The position numbers and the translations under genes are program-made. Below, in pieces: positions 8,854 through 18,321 of a stretch of 64,000 nt of DNA. The stretch is from Alphaproteobacteria bacterium (GTDB taxonomy: Bacteria; Pseudomonadota; Alphaproteobacteria; UBA2966): contig JAGWAU010000005.1 in the NCBI GenBank assembly GCA_021296255.1, forward strand, positions 34,192-98,191. The letters run 5' to 3'. The notes under the pieces were generated by a model, which saw only the letters and a program-made list of their open reading frames with translations, did not search any database and had not been told where the DNA came from. The stretch's first letter is position 1; every line of letters begins with the position of its first letter.

Positions 8854-11840
8854 CCGAGAGTCTCATCCGGACTGGCAGACCATTCCGCCACGCGCGCCAA
8901 GTGATCGTAGTCGCCATACCGGATCGCGTGGCGGGGTCGCGGCCGTGCCCGATAAGGGGTTGCCGGATCATCGAACACATCCACGAGCCGCCGAAGGCCG
9001 GCCCGTGCACGTTCTGTCAGCCCGGCAATGTCTCCCCGCACCGAAGTGATCTGCCCGGGGGTTACCCCGCCGCTCAAACGCCAATAGGCCAATTCAGAGA
9101 TCGATTCGGCCTTGACATCGGGGAAACCTGCCATTTGGGCGATCCAAGCCTCTAGAGGAAGCTGAGGGGACAGACCGGACGCGATCTCCTTCTGAGACGG
9201 CGTCCCGCCTGTCTTGTAGTCGATGATCGCCAATGATCCATCGGACCGAGTGTCAATCCGGTCCGCCTTGGCGACGAGACTGAACGACACCCCGGAAACT
9301 TCGAATTCGATCTCGCCACGAACCTCAACGGCCGTCCGTATCGCGCCGCCTCGGTCGGCCAGGTTGCGCATTTCACCGACGAACCAGTCCGCGATTCGCT
9401 GAAACCGGGGCCACCAAAACGACCAGACGGCCGGCCGCGACAGCGCGGCGCCAAACACGCTCTCTCCAAGCGAAACCAGCCGATCCACGGCATCTTCGGG
9501 AAGCTCGGAGCCATGTCCGGACAGAAACTCCTCCAGCGCTCGATGGATGAAGATCCCCCGCTCCATCGCACCGGGATCGGCATCGATGGTTTCGAGGGGT
9601 CGCAACCGCAGAATACGCTTCGCAAACAGGGCATAGGGATCTCGCACCCACGTCTCGACGTCAGTGACCGAGAGACGACGCGGCCGCGCCGACACGGGTG
9701 GTTTCGGCTCTGGAGGTGCCACAGGACCGGTAACGGTCTCCGGCCGGTCCAGCAATGCCTGCCAACTCAGCCAGGGATGCCGTGACGTCAGTTCGTCATT
9801 GAACCTTGCGAGGAGTGCCTCGATCCGCAGCAGCCACCGTGAGGGTACGGTCGGCGTCCCCTCGACTCGCTCCGACCGCGTGAGGAACACGACCGGAGCG
9901 GTGGCGGCCTGCACGAAGTCGTGGGCCGTCAAGCCGATTCTTCGCTCCGGCGTGGGAAGCCCAACGGCCTCGCGCATAGGACGACTCAACCAGGGGTCCG
10001 AATGGGAGTCGGGCGGCCAAGTGCCTTCGTTGAGGCCACCCAGAATCATTACGTCTGCGCGTTGAAGGCGCGCCTCGAGCAGCCCCCATACATTCAATCT
10101 GGGATGGAGACCCCACCGCGGTCGAACCACGCGGCCGTCGAGCAACCGCGTCAGAAGGTAGACGTATTCGGCACCCGAAACAGGCGCCATACCCGCCGCT
10201 GCCTGATGAAGTTCGCCGACGAAGCTGGCGAGCTCCGCTCCGGCGTCCTCGCCCCACATTCGCTCCGCACCTTCGCCCCTCTCACCGGCGGCCAAAGCCT
10301 CGCAGGCCGCAATGTGATGCTCCAACAATTCGACGATGGAAACGGACTTCTTGCGCGAAGCCTCCAGAAACGCCGAACAGCGCGAACCCAGATCGGTGAC
10401 GAACGAGAGCAGCACGTCGTTTGCGCCGGACATCCTGGCGGCGCCAACCAATCCCTCGAGATCCGGCGCCGGGCGCGGCCCGCGCAGGGCGGCGAGCTCG
10501 AGCGCGCGCACGGTCCTGCGAAATTCGACGCGCGCCATCCCGCCGGCGGCAAGCGGGTGCTTGAGCGCCGCAAGCAGGGGAACCGGCGCCAGTCGCTCGG
10601 CAGCCATTTGCGCAACCAAGCGAAAGAACGTGCCCGGCGGAGTCTCGCCGAGCGGCTGTCCGGCGGAATCGTCGATCTCAACATCCCAGCGTCGGACCTC
10701 TGCGGCGACGCGGCGGGCCAATGCCCGATCGGGCGTCACCAGCGCGGCCGTCCGTCCGGGAGTTTCCAGCACCTTCCGCATCACGAGCGCAACGACTCGA
10801 GCCTCTTCCCCGGGTCCCGGGCAATCGACCCGGCTCAGCCCGGTCAAGGCAGACGGTACGAAATGCTTGCCGCCCCGCCAGGCGTGCGTAGTCTCGGCCG
10901 GCCTCATAGCTTCGGACAGAAACTCGGCACGATCATTCAGACGATCCTCCCGATCAACTCCCTCCCAGACCGGGACGTCGAAGCGCGGAACACCCAAATG
11001 GTTCAAAAGGCGTCGTAGTCCATATTGATGGTGGGTATCGTCAACCGCCCTCCAGGTCTCCTCATCCATGAATTGATCCAAGCCGGGAAGAATGACCATC
11101 CCGTTGGGAAGCGACGCAATAACCTTCAGAAGATCTGCCGTCGCGGGAATTGTCCCCGTGGACCCGGCGGCAATGACCGGATGGTCGGGGGGTGTGTCCC
11201 GCCAGATGTCCGCCTGCATCTCCAAGAGCCGATTGCGTCGGTCAGCAGGGTCGATGCAGCCCTCCGCCTGCAAGAGGCGCGGCCAATGCTCGGTCAGAAT
11301 CTTGAGAAAATCGAGCGTTTGCTGCCAGTGAGCCGCCAACTGATCGGGGACCACTTTTTCCAGCGCCGAAAAGGGCAGCCGCTCGGTTTGCATCTGGTCG
11401 AGCAAGTCCGCAAGTTCGCTCGCGAGCGCGACGGCCTGCCCGTGGTCCATTCCGCCTGACGCACGGGAACGGCGTCGGGCATCCAATTCGAGAATGAGAC
11501 GCGAGAGGAGCAACTGGCGCCGCATGGCGGGAATGGCTGGTGGAACTCCGAGAGCTCGTTCGGAACTCCCATGCCGCAGACCGCCTCCGTACAGGGATAT
11601 CTCTTCCTCATCGACGTCCGCGATAGGTCGAATACCTGGCAACAGCAAAGGCTGGCCACCCCTTGCCCGTAGAAATGAGGCGAGAAGCGAGCGGCAGGCG
11701 CGTCGCGTCGGTAGCAGGATGAGAACGCGCTCCAGATCGAGGGAATCGTCGCCGTATCTCTTCAGGATGCCGTGGGCCAACGCGTCCGTGAAATGTGTCC
11801 CCGCGGGGATCGTGAATACGCGCGGTGGCGGCCGTACCAT
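8850..11840 (-). CDS. addB: double-strand break repair protein AddB
   Basis: AddB is the second subunit of AddAB: a helicase-like body without a working ATPase site and a C-terminal RecB-type nuclease. It has 996 residues. The N-terminal 'LILLPTRRACRSL' is the degenerate motif I of AddB. The nuclease domain has 'AKADRID' and 'AIIDYKTGGTPSQKE' near residue 905. The four cysteines that hold an iron-sulfur cluster in Firmicute AddB are not visible around the nuclease ('RDPYALFAKRIL' occupies that region), which fits the alphaproteobacterial subfamily. The ATG lies six bases after murU and the stop overlaps addA. Confidence 0.93.
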   Translation of the reverse strand: MVRPPPRVFTIPAGTHFTDALAHGILKRYGDDSLDLERVLILLPTRRACRSLLASFLRARGGQPLLLPGIRPIADVDEEEISLYGGGLRHGSSERALGVPPAIPAMRRQLLLSRLILELDARRRSRASGGMDHGQAVALASELADLLDQMQTERLPFSALEKVVPDQLAAHWQQTLDFLKILTEHWPRLLQAEGCIDPADRRNRLLEMQADIWRDTPPDHPVIAAGSTGTIPATADLLKVIASLPNGMVILPGLDQFMDEETWRAVDDTHHQYGLRRLLNHLGVPRFDVPVWEGVDREDRLNDRAEFLSEAMRPAETTHAWRGGKHFVPSALTGLSRVDCPGPGEEARVVALVMRKVLETPGRTAALVTPDRALARRVAAEVRRWDVEIDDSAGQPLGETPPGTFFRLVAQMAAERLAPVPLLAALKHPLAAGGMARVEFRRTVRALELAALRGPRPAPDLEGLVGAARMSGANDVLLSFVTDLGSRCSAFLEASRKKSVSIVELLEHHIAACEALAAGERGEGAERMWGEDAGAELASFVGELHQAAAGMAPVSGAEYVYLLTRLLDGRVVRPRWGLHPRLNVWGLLEARLQRADVMILGGLNEGTWPPDSHSDPWLSRPMREAVGLPTPERRIGLTAHDFVQAATAPVVFLTRSERVEGTPTVPSRWLLRIEALLARFNDELTSRHPWLSWQALLDRPETVTGPVAPPEPKPPVSARPRRLSVTDVETWVRDPYALFAKRILRLRPLETIDADPGAMERGIFIHRALEEFLSGHGSELPEDAVDRLVSLGESVFGAALSRPAVWSFWWPRFQRIADWFVGEMRNLADRGGAIRTAVEVRGEIEFEVSGVSFSLVAKADRIDTRSDGSLAIIDYKTGGTPSQKEIASGLSPQLPLEAWIAQMAGFPDVKAESISELAYWRLSGGVTPGQITSVRGDIAGLTERARAGLRRLVDVFDDPATPYRARPRPRHAIRYGDYDHLARVAEWSASPDETLG

Positions 11841-11846
11841 GGAACC

Positions 11847-12575
11847 TCAGAGACTGCTCAGGACGTCCTCTGCGGCCGACACACCTTCGGGCGTTCCCAC
11901 ATGCATCCACGCGCCTTCATGGATAAGGCCGAACAATCTCCCTTCCGACTCGGCCTTGTCCCAGAGGCGGTTAAGCGAGAAAACACCGCCGGGTACCGCA
12001 TCGAACAGGCGCGGATGTAGAACTTGGATTCCTGAATACGCGAACGGCGCTACGCATTGCTCTTCGCGTCGGGACAGCCGCCCGTCGTCCGCCATCATGA
12101 AATCACCCAACCCCTCATATCCGATGGCGTTGACCGTGAAGCACATCAACAGCAACGCATCCATCTCTTCGTCGCTCCAGCGTTGCGCCAGGCGCGACAG
12201 GGTATTGGCGCGCCCGTCAAGCCACAGGACATCCGCATTGAGAACGAAGAAGGGCCGACCATCGAAATGCTCCAGAGCGCGGGCGACTCCACCACCAGTG
12301 TCCAGCAATTGATCGGACTCGTCGGATATCGCGATCTCCGGCTCCTGACGGGACACCAAATGGTCGCGCAGCATGCCGGCGAAATGATGAACGTTCACGA
12401 CCACCTTCCTGATGCCGGCCGCGCTCACCCGATCCAGGACTCCATCGATGAGCGGAGTATCCTTCACCTTGATCAATGGCTTGGGACGCTCCGACGCGAG
12501 ATCCCGCATCCTGGTGCCCTTGCCGGCGGCCAGAACCATGGCGGTGTCGGACAGGGTCGAGCCGGAAGTTGTCAC
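11847..12575 (-). CDS. murU: N-acetylmuramate alpha-1-phosphate uridylyltransferase-like nucleotidyltransferase
   Basis: This sugar-1-phosphate nucleotidyltransferase has the signature 'AMVLAAGKGTRM' followed by 'KPLIKV' (residues about 12-40) and the metal-binding 'FVLNADVLWLDG'. Length is 242 residues. It directly follows an AmgK-like kinase, with a GTGA overlap. In Pseudomonas and Caulobacter the AmgK/MurU pair recycles MurNAc to UDP-MurNAc, bypassing the first steps of peptidoglycan synthesis. The sequence alone cannot distinguish MurU from other small NTP transferases; the pairing is the main argument. The family assignment is firm and the substrate is probable. Confidence 0.82.
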   Translation of the reverse strand: MTTSGSTLSDTAMVLAAGKGTRMRDLASERPKPLIKVKDTPLIDGVLDRVSAAGIRKVVVNVHHFAGMLRDHLVSRQEPEIAISDESDQLLDTGGGVARALEHFDGRPFFVLNADVLWLDGRANTLSRLAQRWSDEEMDALLLMCFTVNAIGYEGLGDFMMADDGRLSRREEQCVAPFAYSGIQVLHPRLFDAVPGGVFSLNRLWDKAESEGRLFGLIHEGAWMHVGTPEGVSAAEDVLSSL

Positions 12576-13576
12576 GAAGACGCCACGGATCCGGTGATCG
12601 AGGATCCCCGCAATTGTGACGGCACGTGCCGGTCAAACCAGATGCGCAGGGGGTTCAACGCAGGGTGTCCGAGGTCGCCTTCGAGGAGGTCCCAAACCCG
12701 GGGAATGTACGCGAGATAATCGATTTTTCCATCCCTTTGCCAAAGCCTGGCGAAGATACCGATGATCTTGGTGTTGCGTTGCGCACCGAGGATCGCGTAG
12801 GCGGTTTTGGCTACTGCGGAATCCAGACCCGTCCCTGCGACGAAACGATCGAACATTTCCTCGGCTAGGGACAGGGGAAGGTCGCGCCTCGCGTCTTCCA
12901 GAAGAGACACCAAGTCGTACAGACAGGGACCGATCAGCGCGTCTTGGAAATCGAGCAGTCCCACACGGGACGTCCCGTCCCGTCGTTCCAGCCACATCAG
13001 GTTGTCGACGTGGAAATCCCGAAGCACCAAGACCCGCGACTTCTCATAGGCCGACGGCAGGATTTCCCGCCACGCTGCAAAGAAGGGATCCCGCACAGAC
13101 CGGGTCACCGCAGCCCCGCTGACCGCTGGAAGATACCAGTCCACAAACAGCGAGGCTTCATCGAGCAATGTTGCAATGTCGTACGCGGCGACATCTTTTG
13201 GAAGCTCTTGGCGCTGCAGGTCGATCAAAAGATCGACGGCGTGGGCGTACAGTTCTCGCGCGTCGCCGCCTGCATCGAGAACCCGGGTAAACAGATCGTC
13301 GCCCAGATCCTCCAGCAGCAGAGCTCCGAGCTCGATATCCGCTGCATATACTTCGGGTGCCGAGTATCCGAGAAGTCTTAAGTGTCGGCCGACCGCGATG
13401 AATGCGCGTACATCCTCGTGAGGTGGCGGTGCGTCCATCAGCACCGCGCCCCGTTCCTCACACCGCAAACGCTCGTAGCGGCGAAACGAAGCGTCTTCCG
13501 CCAGCGGCTCTCGAACGGCGTCGGACCAGCCGGCTCGAAGCAGAAATTCGTCGATGCGCTCCGCCCGGTCACTCAT
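12572..13576 (-). CDS. amgK: anomeric MurNAc/GlcNAc kinase-like aminoglycoside phosphotransferase
   Basis: This 334-residue kinase has an aminoglycoside-phosphotransferase fold. 'DASFRRYERL' and 'LLLEDLGDDLFTRVL' form the N-lobe, 'LVLRDFHVDNLMWL' is the catalytic loop (Brenner motif HxDxxxxN in the variant D-F-H-V-D-N), and 'VGLLDFQDALIGPCLYDLVSL' is the metal-binding DFxD segment. The start at 13576 (MSDRAERIDE) overlaps the tsaE stop by eight bases (ATGAGTGA); the open frame upstream lies in tsaE. Next to murU it is best read as AmgK, which phosphorylates C1 of recovered MurNAc. Context and motifs agree, but substrate is inferred. Confidence 0.82.
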   Translation of the reverse strand: MSDRAERIDEFLLRAGWSDAVREPLAEDASFRRYERLRCEERGAVLMDAPPPHEDVRAFIAVGRHLRLLGYSAPEVYAADIELGALLLEDLGDDLFTRVLDAGGDARELYAHAVDLLIDLQRQELPKDVAAYDIATLLDEASLFVDWYLPAVSGAAVTRSVRDPFFAAWREILPSAYEKSRVLVLRDFHVDNLMWLERRDGTSRVGLLDFQDALIGPCLYDLVSLLEDARRDLPLSLAEEMFDRFVAGTGLDSAVAKTAYAILGAQRNTKIIGIFARLWQRDGKIDYLAYIPRVWDLLEGDLGHPALNPLRIWFDRHVPSQLRGSSITGSVASS

Positions 13577-14060
13577 TCCCGATGAACTCAGCCAATCGGC
13601 CACGCCACGCCGCGTCGCCAACAATCTTGACGTGACGCTCGTCCTCCGTCGTACCGAACGCAAATGCCAAATCCAGACGTGCGCCCAACGAGTCCTCCGG
13701 AAGGCGATCAGGCCATTCGACAAGACAGATGCCGCCGTTCAACGCGTCTCCGATACCCAGTTCGAGTGTCTCGCCTGGGTGTTCGAGGCGAAACAGATCG
13801 AAGTGCCAAATGTCGCCTTGGGGCATTTCGTAGGTTTGCACCAGCGTGAACGTTGGGCTTGGGACTTCACTGATTTCGATGCCCGCGCGGGATGCCCGTG
13901 AACGAATGAAGGAACGGGCAAAGGTCGTTTTTCCGGTTCCGAGCTCACCGGAAAGACAGACGATGTCGCCAAGCTGCGCGATTCTTGACAGCCGTGAGGC
14001 CAGTCGTTCGGTTGCGGCAAGACCGCTGAGCGTCTCCTCGTCGTCAACGGAAGGCGTCAT
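13569..14060 (-). CDS. tsaE: tRNA threonylcarbamoyladenosine biosynthesis ATPase
   Basis: TsaE is the small ATPase that resets the TsaB/TsaD complex making t6A at position 37 of ANN-decoding tRNAs. 'LSGELGTGKTTFARSFI' is the P-loop, 'PSPTFTLVQTYE' is the family signature, and 'WHFDLFRL' and 'GICLVEWPDRLP' complete the active site. I start it at the ATG at 14060 (MTPSVDDEE), giving 163 residues. The open frame runs 43 codons further up but that part is Pro-rich and unlike the family. It is first in the coupled tsaE-amgK-murU-addB-addA run. Confidence 0.93.
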   Translation of the reverse strand: MTPSVDDEETLSGLAATERLASRLSRIAQLGDIVCLSGELGTGKTTFARSFIRSRASRAGIEISEVPSPTFTLVQTYEMPQGDIWHFDLFRLEHPGETLELGIGDALNGGICLVEWPDRLPEDSLGARLDLAFAFGTTEDERHVKIVGDAAWRGRLAEFIGNE

Positions 14061-14216
14061 GTCGGCGGCGATCGGTAGATTCGTGGACTGCGTCAAGGAC
14101 ACCACCCGACAAGGCGCATTCGGCGGCGACGGCGGCGCGGACGCATGGCCCGGGTGGAGCCGCATGTTACTCAATCCGAGGCGATACAACCAAACAGCCC
14201 CTGTGACTCTCGAAAT

Positions 14217-15503
14217 TCAGTAGCGGTAGCGGTCGGGCTTGTAGGGACCCTCGATCGGAATACCGAGATAATCGGACTGCTCCTCGGAAAGGCGCGAGAG
14301 TCTCACGCCCAACTTGTCGAGATGAAGACGTGCGACTTTCTCGTCGAGATGCTTGGGTAGCACATAGACCTTCTTCTCGTATCGATCGGCGCAGTTCCAG
14401 AGTTCGATCTGAGCCATCACTTGGTTCGTGAACGACGCGCTCATCACAAAGCTGGGATGTCCCGTCGCGCACCCCAGGTTCACCAGCCGGCCTTTCGCCA
14501 ACACGATGATCCTCTTGCCGTCGGGAAACTCCACTTCGTCGACCTGTGGCTTGACCTCGTGCCACTGGAAATTCCGCAACGACGCGATCTGAATCTCGGC
14601 GTCGAAATGGCCGATGTTGCAGACGATGGCGCGGTCCTTCATCGCGCGCATGTGGTCGAGAGTAATGACGTCCTTGTTTCCGGTTGCGGTAACGAAGACA
14701 TCGCCGCGTGACGCGACGTCTTCCATCATCGCAACCTCATAGCCTTCCATGGATGCCTGGAGGGCACAGATCGGATCGATCTCCGTTACGATGACGCGGG
14801 CACCCTGCCCTCTCAGACTCGCAGCCGACCCTTTGCCGACTTCGCCATAGCCGCAAACCACCGCCAGCTTGCCCGCCAACATGACGCCCGTCGCCTGCTT
14901 GATCCCGTCGATGAGGCTCTCGCGCGATCCGTACAGGTTGTCGAACTTGGATTTAGTGACCGAATCGTTGACGTTGAATGCCGGAACCATAAGGTCGCCG
15001 GACTTCTCCATTTGATACAGGCGATGTACCCCCGTGCTCGTCTCTTCCGACAGCCCTCGCACGTTCTCGAGAAGATCGGGGTACTTGTCGTGCATGATTT
15101 GCGTCAAGTCGCCGCCGTCATCGAGCAGCAGGTTGGGACGCCAGCCATTCGGCCCTTCGATCGTTTGGTCGATGCACCAGTCGTATTCTTCGAGGGTTTC
15201 GCCCTTCCACGCGTAAACCGGCACACCACCCTCGGCCATGGCCGCGGCGGCCTGGTCCTGGGTCGAAAATATGTTGCAGGAACTCCAGCGAATCTCCGCC
15301 CCGAGCGCCGTAAGCGTCTCGATCAACACCGCGGTCTCGATCGTCATATGAAGGCATCCCGCGATACGCGCACCTTCGAGCGGTCGCTGACCCGCATACT
15401 CTTCCCGCAGCGCCATGAGACCGGGCATTTCCGTCTCGGCAATCGTGATTTCACGGCGTCCCCGCTCCGCCAGGGCGATGTCGGCGACCTTGTAATCTGG
15501 CAT
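14217..15503 (-). CDS. ahcY: adenosylhomocysteinase
   Basis: This NAD-dependent hydrolase splits S-adenosylhomocysteine into adenosine and homocysteine, keeping methylation reactions running. The N-terminal 'YKVADIAL' and '[19 protein letters not shown]' are typical, '[20 protein letters not shown]' is the NAD-binding Rossmann loop, and the C-terminus ends in the tetramer-contacting 'KPDRYRY'. The start is the ATG at 15503 (MPDYKVAD), preceded by AAGGA in the leader. The frame reaches 13 codons further upstream without family similarity. Length is 428 residues. The 162-base leader holds one hairpin but no riboswitch I can recognise. Confidence 0.97.
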   Translation of the reverse strand: MPDYKVADIALAERGRREITIAETEMPGLMALREEYAGQRPLEGARIAGCLHMTIETAVLIETLTALGAEIRWSSCNIFSTQDQAAAAMAEGGVPVYAWKGETLEEYDWCIDQTIEGPNGWRPNLLLDDGGDLTQIMHDKYPDLLENVRGLSEETSTGVHRLYQMEKSGDLMVPAFNVNDSVTKSKFDNLYGSRESLIDGIKQATGVMLAGKLAVVCGYGEVGKGSAASLRGQGARVIVTEIDPICALQASMEGYEVAMMEDVASRGDVFVTATGNKDVITLDHMRAMKDRAIVCNIGHFDAEIQIASLRNFQWHEVKPQVDEVEFPDGKRIIVLAKGRLVNLGCATGHPSFVMSASFTNQVMAQIELWNCADRYEKKVYVLPKHLDEKVARLHLDKLGVRLSRLSEEQSDYLGIPIEGPYKPDRYRY

Positions 15504-15529
15504 CAAGCGTTCCTTGAGGATAAACGAAT

Positions 15530-15559
15530 GGGCCGGCGCCACGGTCTGCGGCCCGGCCC
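15530..15559 (-). repeat. 7-bp inverted repeat in the ahcY leader
   Basis: GGGCCGG (15530-15536) and CCGGCCC (15553-15559) can form a stem with a 16-base loop, 26 bases upstream of the ahcY start and just before its ribosome-binding site. It could be a leader structure. There is no U-tract, so it is not an obvious terminator. Function unknown. Confidence 0.4.
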
Positions 15560-15665
15560 TTGGTCACACCGTCGGGGGGTCTATATCACCCCATCCCTCC
15601 CGTCGTAAACACGGAGGACCTTCATGTCCGGATCCATGTCGATTCCCGGAATCCGGAGCGGCCGG

Positions 15666-16616
15666 TCATGTCTCTGCCGGTGCCAAGTCCCTGTGGTTCA
15701 CCGACACCGCGTGCCCCTGGGACCCAAGCTCCCCGGCCAGACGCTCAGCGATGTAGACCGACCGATGGCGACCGCCCGTGCAGCCGATAGCCACGGTGAG
15801 ATAACTCTTTCCCTCCCGCGCATAGTGCGGCAGCAGGTCGCACAACATGCCCCTCAACGACTCGAAAAAGGAACCGAACGCGGGATCCTTCTCGATGTGC
15901 GCGGCAACCTCCCCGTCCTTGCCGCTTCGCGGACGCAAGCGTTCGACGTAATGAGGGTTGGCCAGGAAACGCACGTCGAACACCAGATCGGCTTCCCTGG
16001 GAAGACCCCGACGATAGGAGAATGACGTCACCGATACGGCCATTTCCGGACCGGCATCCAGTGCGAAATACCGCGTTATCAAGTGTCTGAACTCGGGAAT
16101 GGCAAGATGCGACGTATCGATCACGAGATCCGCACTGTCCCGCAATTGCAGCATCAGGCGGCGTTCGTGCGCGATGCCATCCGCGACGGGGCGGTCACCG
16201 GCGAGAGGATGGCGTCGGCGGGTTTCCGTGAACCGGTGCTGAAGCACGTCGTCGTCGCAATCAAGAAACACCAGCCTGAACGCCAAGTCCTCGCGCGCCG
16301 CAAGTGGCATCATTTCCGCGATGAACGAATCCGCTTCGAAGTCGCGCGTTCGGACATCTACATCGACGGCGATGGCATCGAGACGCGATGCGGACCGGCG
16401 GTCGTCTTCGGGGGCCAACAGTCGACCCAACAAATGGAGAGGCAAATTGTCGATCGCCTCGTATCCGAGATCCTCGAGGACCTTCAGAGCCGTCGATTTC
16501 CCGGCACCCGACATTCCGGTGACGAGAATCACCGGTACGGGAGAGTCATCGTCCACCGGGGGCGTTCCCCATGCGCAATAGCGACCGTCGGCGCCAAGGG
16601 TGAGTGTTCCCGGCAT
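15666..16616 (-). CDS. rapZ: RNase adapter / nucleotide-binding protein RapZ
   Basis: RapZ-family proteins are P-loop proteins. In E. coli RapZ guides RNase E to the sRNA GlmZ and senses glucosamine-6-phosphate. Here 'LVTGMSGAGKSTALKVLEDLGYEAIDNLP' holds Walker A near residue 36, 'LVFLDCDD' follows, and the C-terminal 'IGCTGGRHRSVYIAERLA' is the family's conserved ligand-binding motif. The start at 16616 (MPGTLTLGADG) gives 316 residues, about 30 longer at the N-terminus than E. coli RapZ. It directly follows chvG with a 19-base gap. In many Alphaproteobacteria hprK and PTS genes lie here; none are present. Confidence 0.9.
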   Translation of the reverse strand: MPGTLTLGADGRYCAWGTPPVDDDSPVPVILVTGMSGAGKSTALKVLEDLGYEAIDNLPLHLLGRLLAPEDDRRSASRLDAIAVDVDVRTRDFEADSFIAEMMPLAAREDLAFRLVFLDCDDDVLQHRFTETRRRHPLAGDRPVADGIAHERRLMLQLRDSADLVIDTSHLAIPEFRHLITRYFALDAGPEMAVSVTSFSYRRGLPREADLVFDVRFLANPHYVERLRPRSGKDGEVAAHIEKDPAFGSFFESLRGMLCDLLPHYAREGKSYLTVAIGCTGGRHRSVYIAERLAGELGSQGHAVSVNHRDLAPAET

Positions 16617-16635
16617 CGAAGTCAACGGAGCGCCC

Positions 16636-18306
16636 TCAGGCGGACAACGGCAACTCCACGATGAAACGCGCCCCCGCGACGTCCCCGTCTTCGTTACGAC
16701 GGTTTTCGGCACGGATGCCGCCACCGTGTGCAACGACGATCTGCCTGGAAATACTGAGCCCCAGTCCGGAGTGCACGCCGAAGGCTTCACCTTCCGGTCG
16801 TTCGGTGTAGAACCGCTCGAATACGGCTTCCCGCATATCGTCCGGTATACCTGGACCGTCATCCTCTACCGTTATTCGCGCGCGGTCATTCTCACGGGAG
16901 ACGCGAATCCGAATGAGCCCTCTAGGGGGACTGAAGGTGACGGCGTTGGCCAGCAGATTCCTCATGACCTGGCCCAAGCGCCCTTCGATGCCGTCGACCA
17001 CAAGAGGGGCTTCGGACCCGGCGTCGACCACGACGTTGGGCGACTCGCGGCTTCCCGTTTCCCTCTGGATACCGACCAAGGTGCGAATGAGCTGGACTAG
17101 GTCCACGGGCTCGACTTCTGCACGGGCGAGTTCGGCATCGACACGCGACGCATCCGCTATATCGCCGATCAATCGATCGAGTCGCGCAACGTCTTCCTGG
17201 ATGATGGCTGTCAGTTTCTCTTGCCGCTGGAGATCGCCGCCCTGCGCCAACAACTCTACCGCACTGCGAATGCTGGTAATCGGGTTCCTCACCTCGTGCG
17301 CAACGTCTGCGGCAAACGCCTCGATGGCTTCGATTCTATCGTACAGCGCAGCCGTCATGTCACCCAACGCCCCGGAGAGGTCGCCAATTTCATCCCGGCG
17401 AGAGGTGAAATCCGGAATCGCGACACGCCGCGTCGGTCCGCGACGCACGATATCGGCCACCTCCGCCAGACGCCGGACGGGTCGCGCAATGGTCGCGGCC
17501 AGATAGACCGACAGCATCACGGTGATCGCGAACGCCAGGACGAATACCTGCAGGATGGCAAGACGCACTTCGCGCACCCCCGCCTCGATGTCCTCGCCGC
17601 TTGCCGACAGCAGAAGCGCGCCCAGGACCTTCTTGAATCGCTGCACCGGAAGGGCGACGGTCACCATGATTCGCCCGTCCGCGGTGCGGCGCTGCGCGCT
17701 GCCGGTCTCACCCTCAAGAGCGTGGAGAACTTCAGGGAAGTCTCCCGCCACCATGGGCGATGGCTCGCGATACAAAGGCAGCGTGGAGCCGAGCGGCAGA
17801 TACTCGGAAATCAGATCGGACGCCCAGCCAGCCGCCTTGGACAGATAGCCGTCTTCGGCCGGAGGGACCAGCATCCTGGCCCGTACTTCCCGATCGCCGC
17901 TGAGCAGCACCCGACTGTCCGCGACGAGAACCCCGCTTTCGTCGAACAGGCGCACTCGGGTTCCCGTCAGCTGAGAAAGCCGGCGAATGAAATCGGTGGC
18001 GATCTCCACGTGCAGTGCGATGCTTTCGGGAGGTCCGCCGACAGCACCCTCACCAAGCGCTCCGGCGATGATGGCGCCATTGGTCGAAAGCGCCGCTACT
18101 TTCGCGTCGAAGAGGCTCTCCCGGTATTGGCCGAGAAACAGCAAACCGCCCACGAGTATCGCCAGCGCCAGCACATTGACCGCCAGCACACGCAACGTGA
18201 GGGGTGACAACAAACGACGCCGGGCCTGCACCGCTTGGCGACGCAATCGTTCGCCCGGCCCTTCAGCCACAGAGGTGGTGTTCTTGTCCGCGATGTACCC
18301 GTTCAT
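16636..18306 (-). CDS. chvG: sensor histidine kinase ChvG-like
   Basis: This inner-membrane sensor of the ChvG/ChvI (ExoS/ChvI) envelope-stress and acid-response system has 556 residues. There are two membrane helices, about residues 38-60 ('VLALAILVGGLLFLG') and 245-268 ('ILQVFVLAFAITVMLSVYL'), flanking a roughly 180-residue periplasmic sensor. HAMP ('ARPVRRLAEVADIVRRG') and the HisKA H-box 'FAADVAHEVRNPITSIRSAV' with the phospho-His follow, then N-, G1- and G2-boxes 'NLLANAVTFSP', 'VEDDGPGIP' and 'GLGLSISRQIV'. It follows chvI after 15 bases. The trigger cannot be read from sequence. Confidence 0.92.
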   Translation of the reverse strand: MNGYIADKNTTSVAEGPGERLRRQAVQARRRLLSPLTLRVLAVNVLALAILVGGLLFLGQYRESLFDAKVAALSTNGAIIAGALGEGAVGGPPESIALHVEIATDFIRRLSQLTGTRVRLFDESGVLVADSRVLLSGDREVRARMLVPPAEDGYLSKAAGWASDLISEYLPLGSTLPLYREPSPMVAGDFPEVLHALEGETGSAQRRTADGRIMVTVALPVQRFKKVLGALLLSASGEDIEAGVREVRLAILQVFVLAFAITVMLSVYLAATIARPVRRLAEVADIVRRGPTRRVAIPDFTSRRDEIGDLSGALGDMTAALYDRIEAIEAFAADVAHEVRNPITSIRSAVELLAQGGDLQRQEKLTAIIQEDVARLDRLIGDIADASRVDAELARAEVEPVDLVQLIRTLVGIQRETGSRESPNVVVDAGSEAPLVVDGIEGRLGQVMRNLLANAVTFSPPRGLIRIRVSRENDRARITVEDDGPGIPDDMREAVFERFYTERPEGEAFGVHSGLGLSISRQIVVAHGGGIRAENRRNEDGDVAGARFIVELPLSA

Positions 18307-18321
18307 GGGCAGTCGGCGAAA

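Noticed and set aside
8850-11840. Iron-sulfur cluster in AddB
   Set aside because: The cysteines that frame the nuclease in Firmicute AddB are not present at the corresponding places.
15504-15665. SAH-type or SAM-type riboswitch in the ahcY leader
   Set aside because: I found a single 7-bp hairpin but none of the conserved core bases of the known SAH or SAM riboswitch classes.
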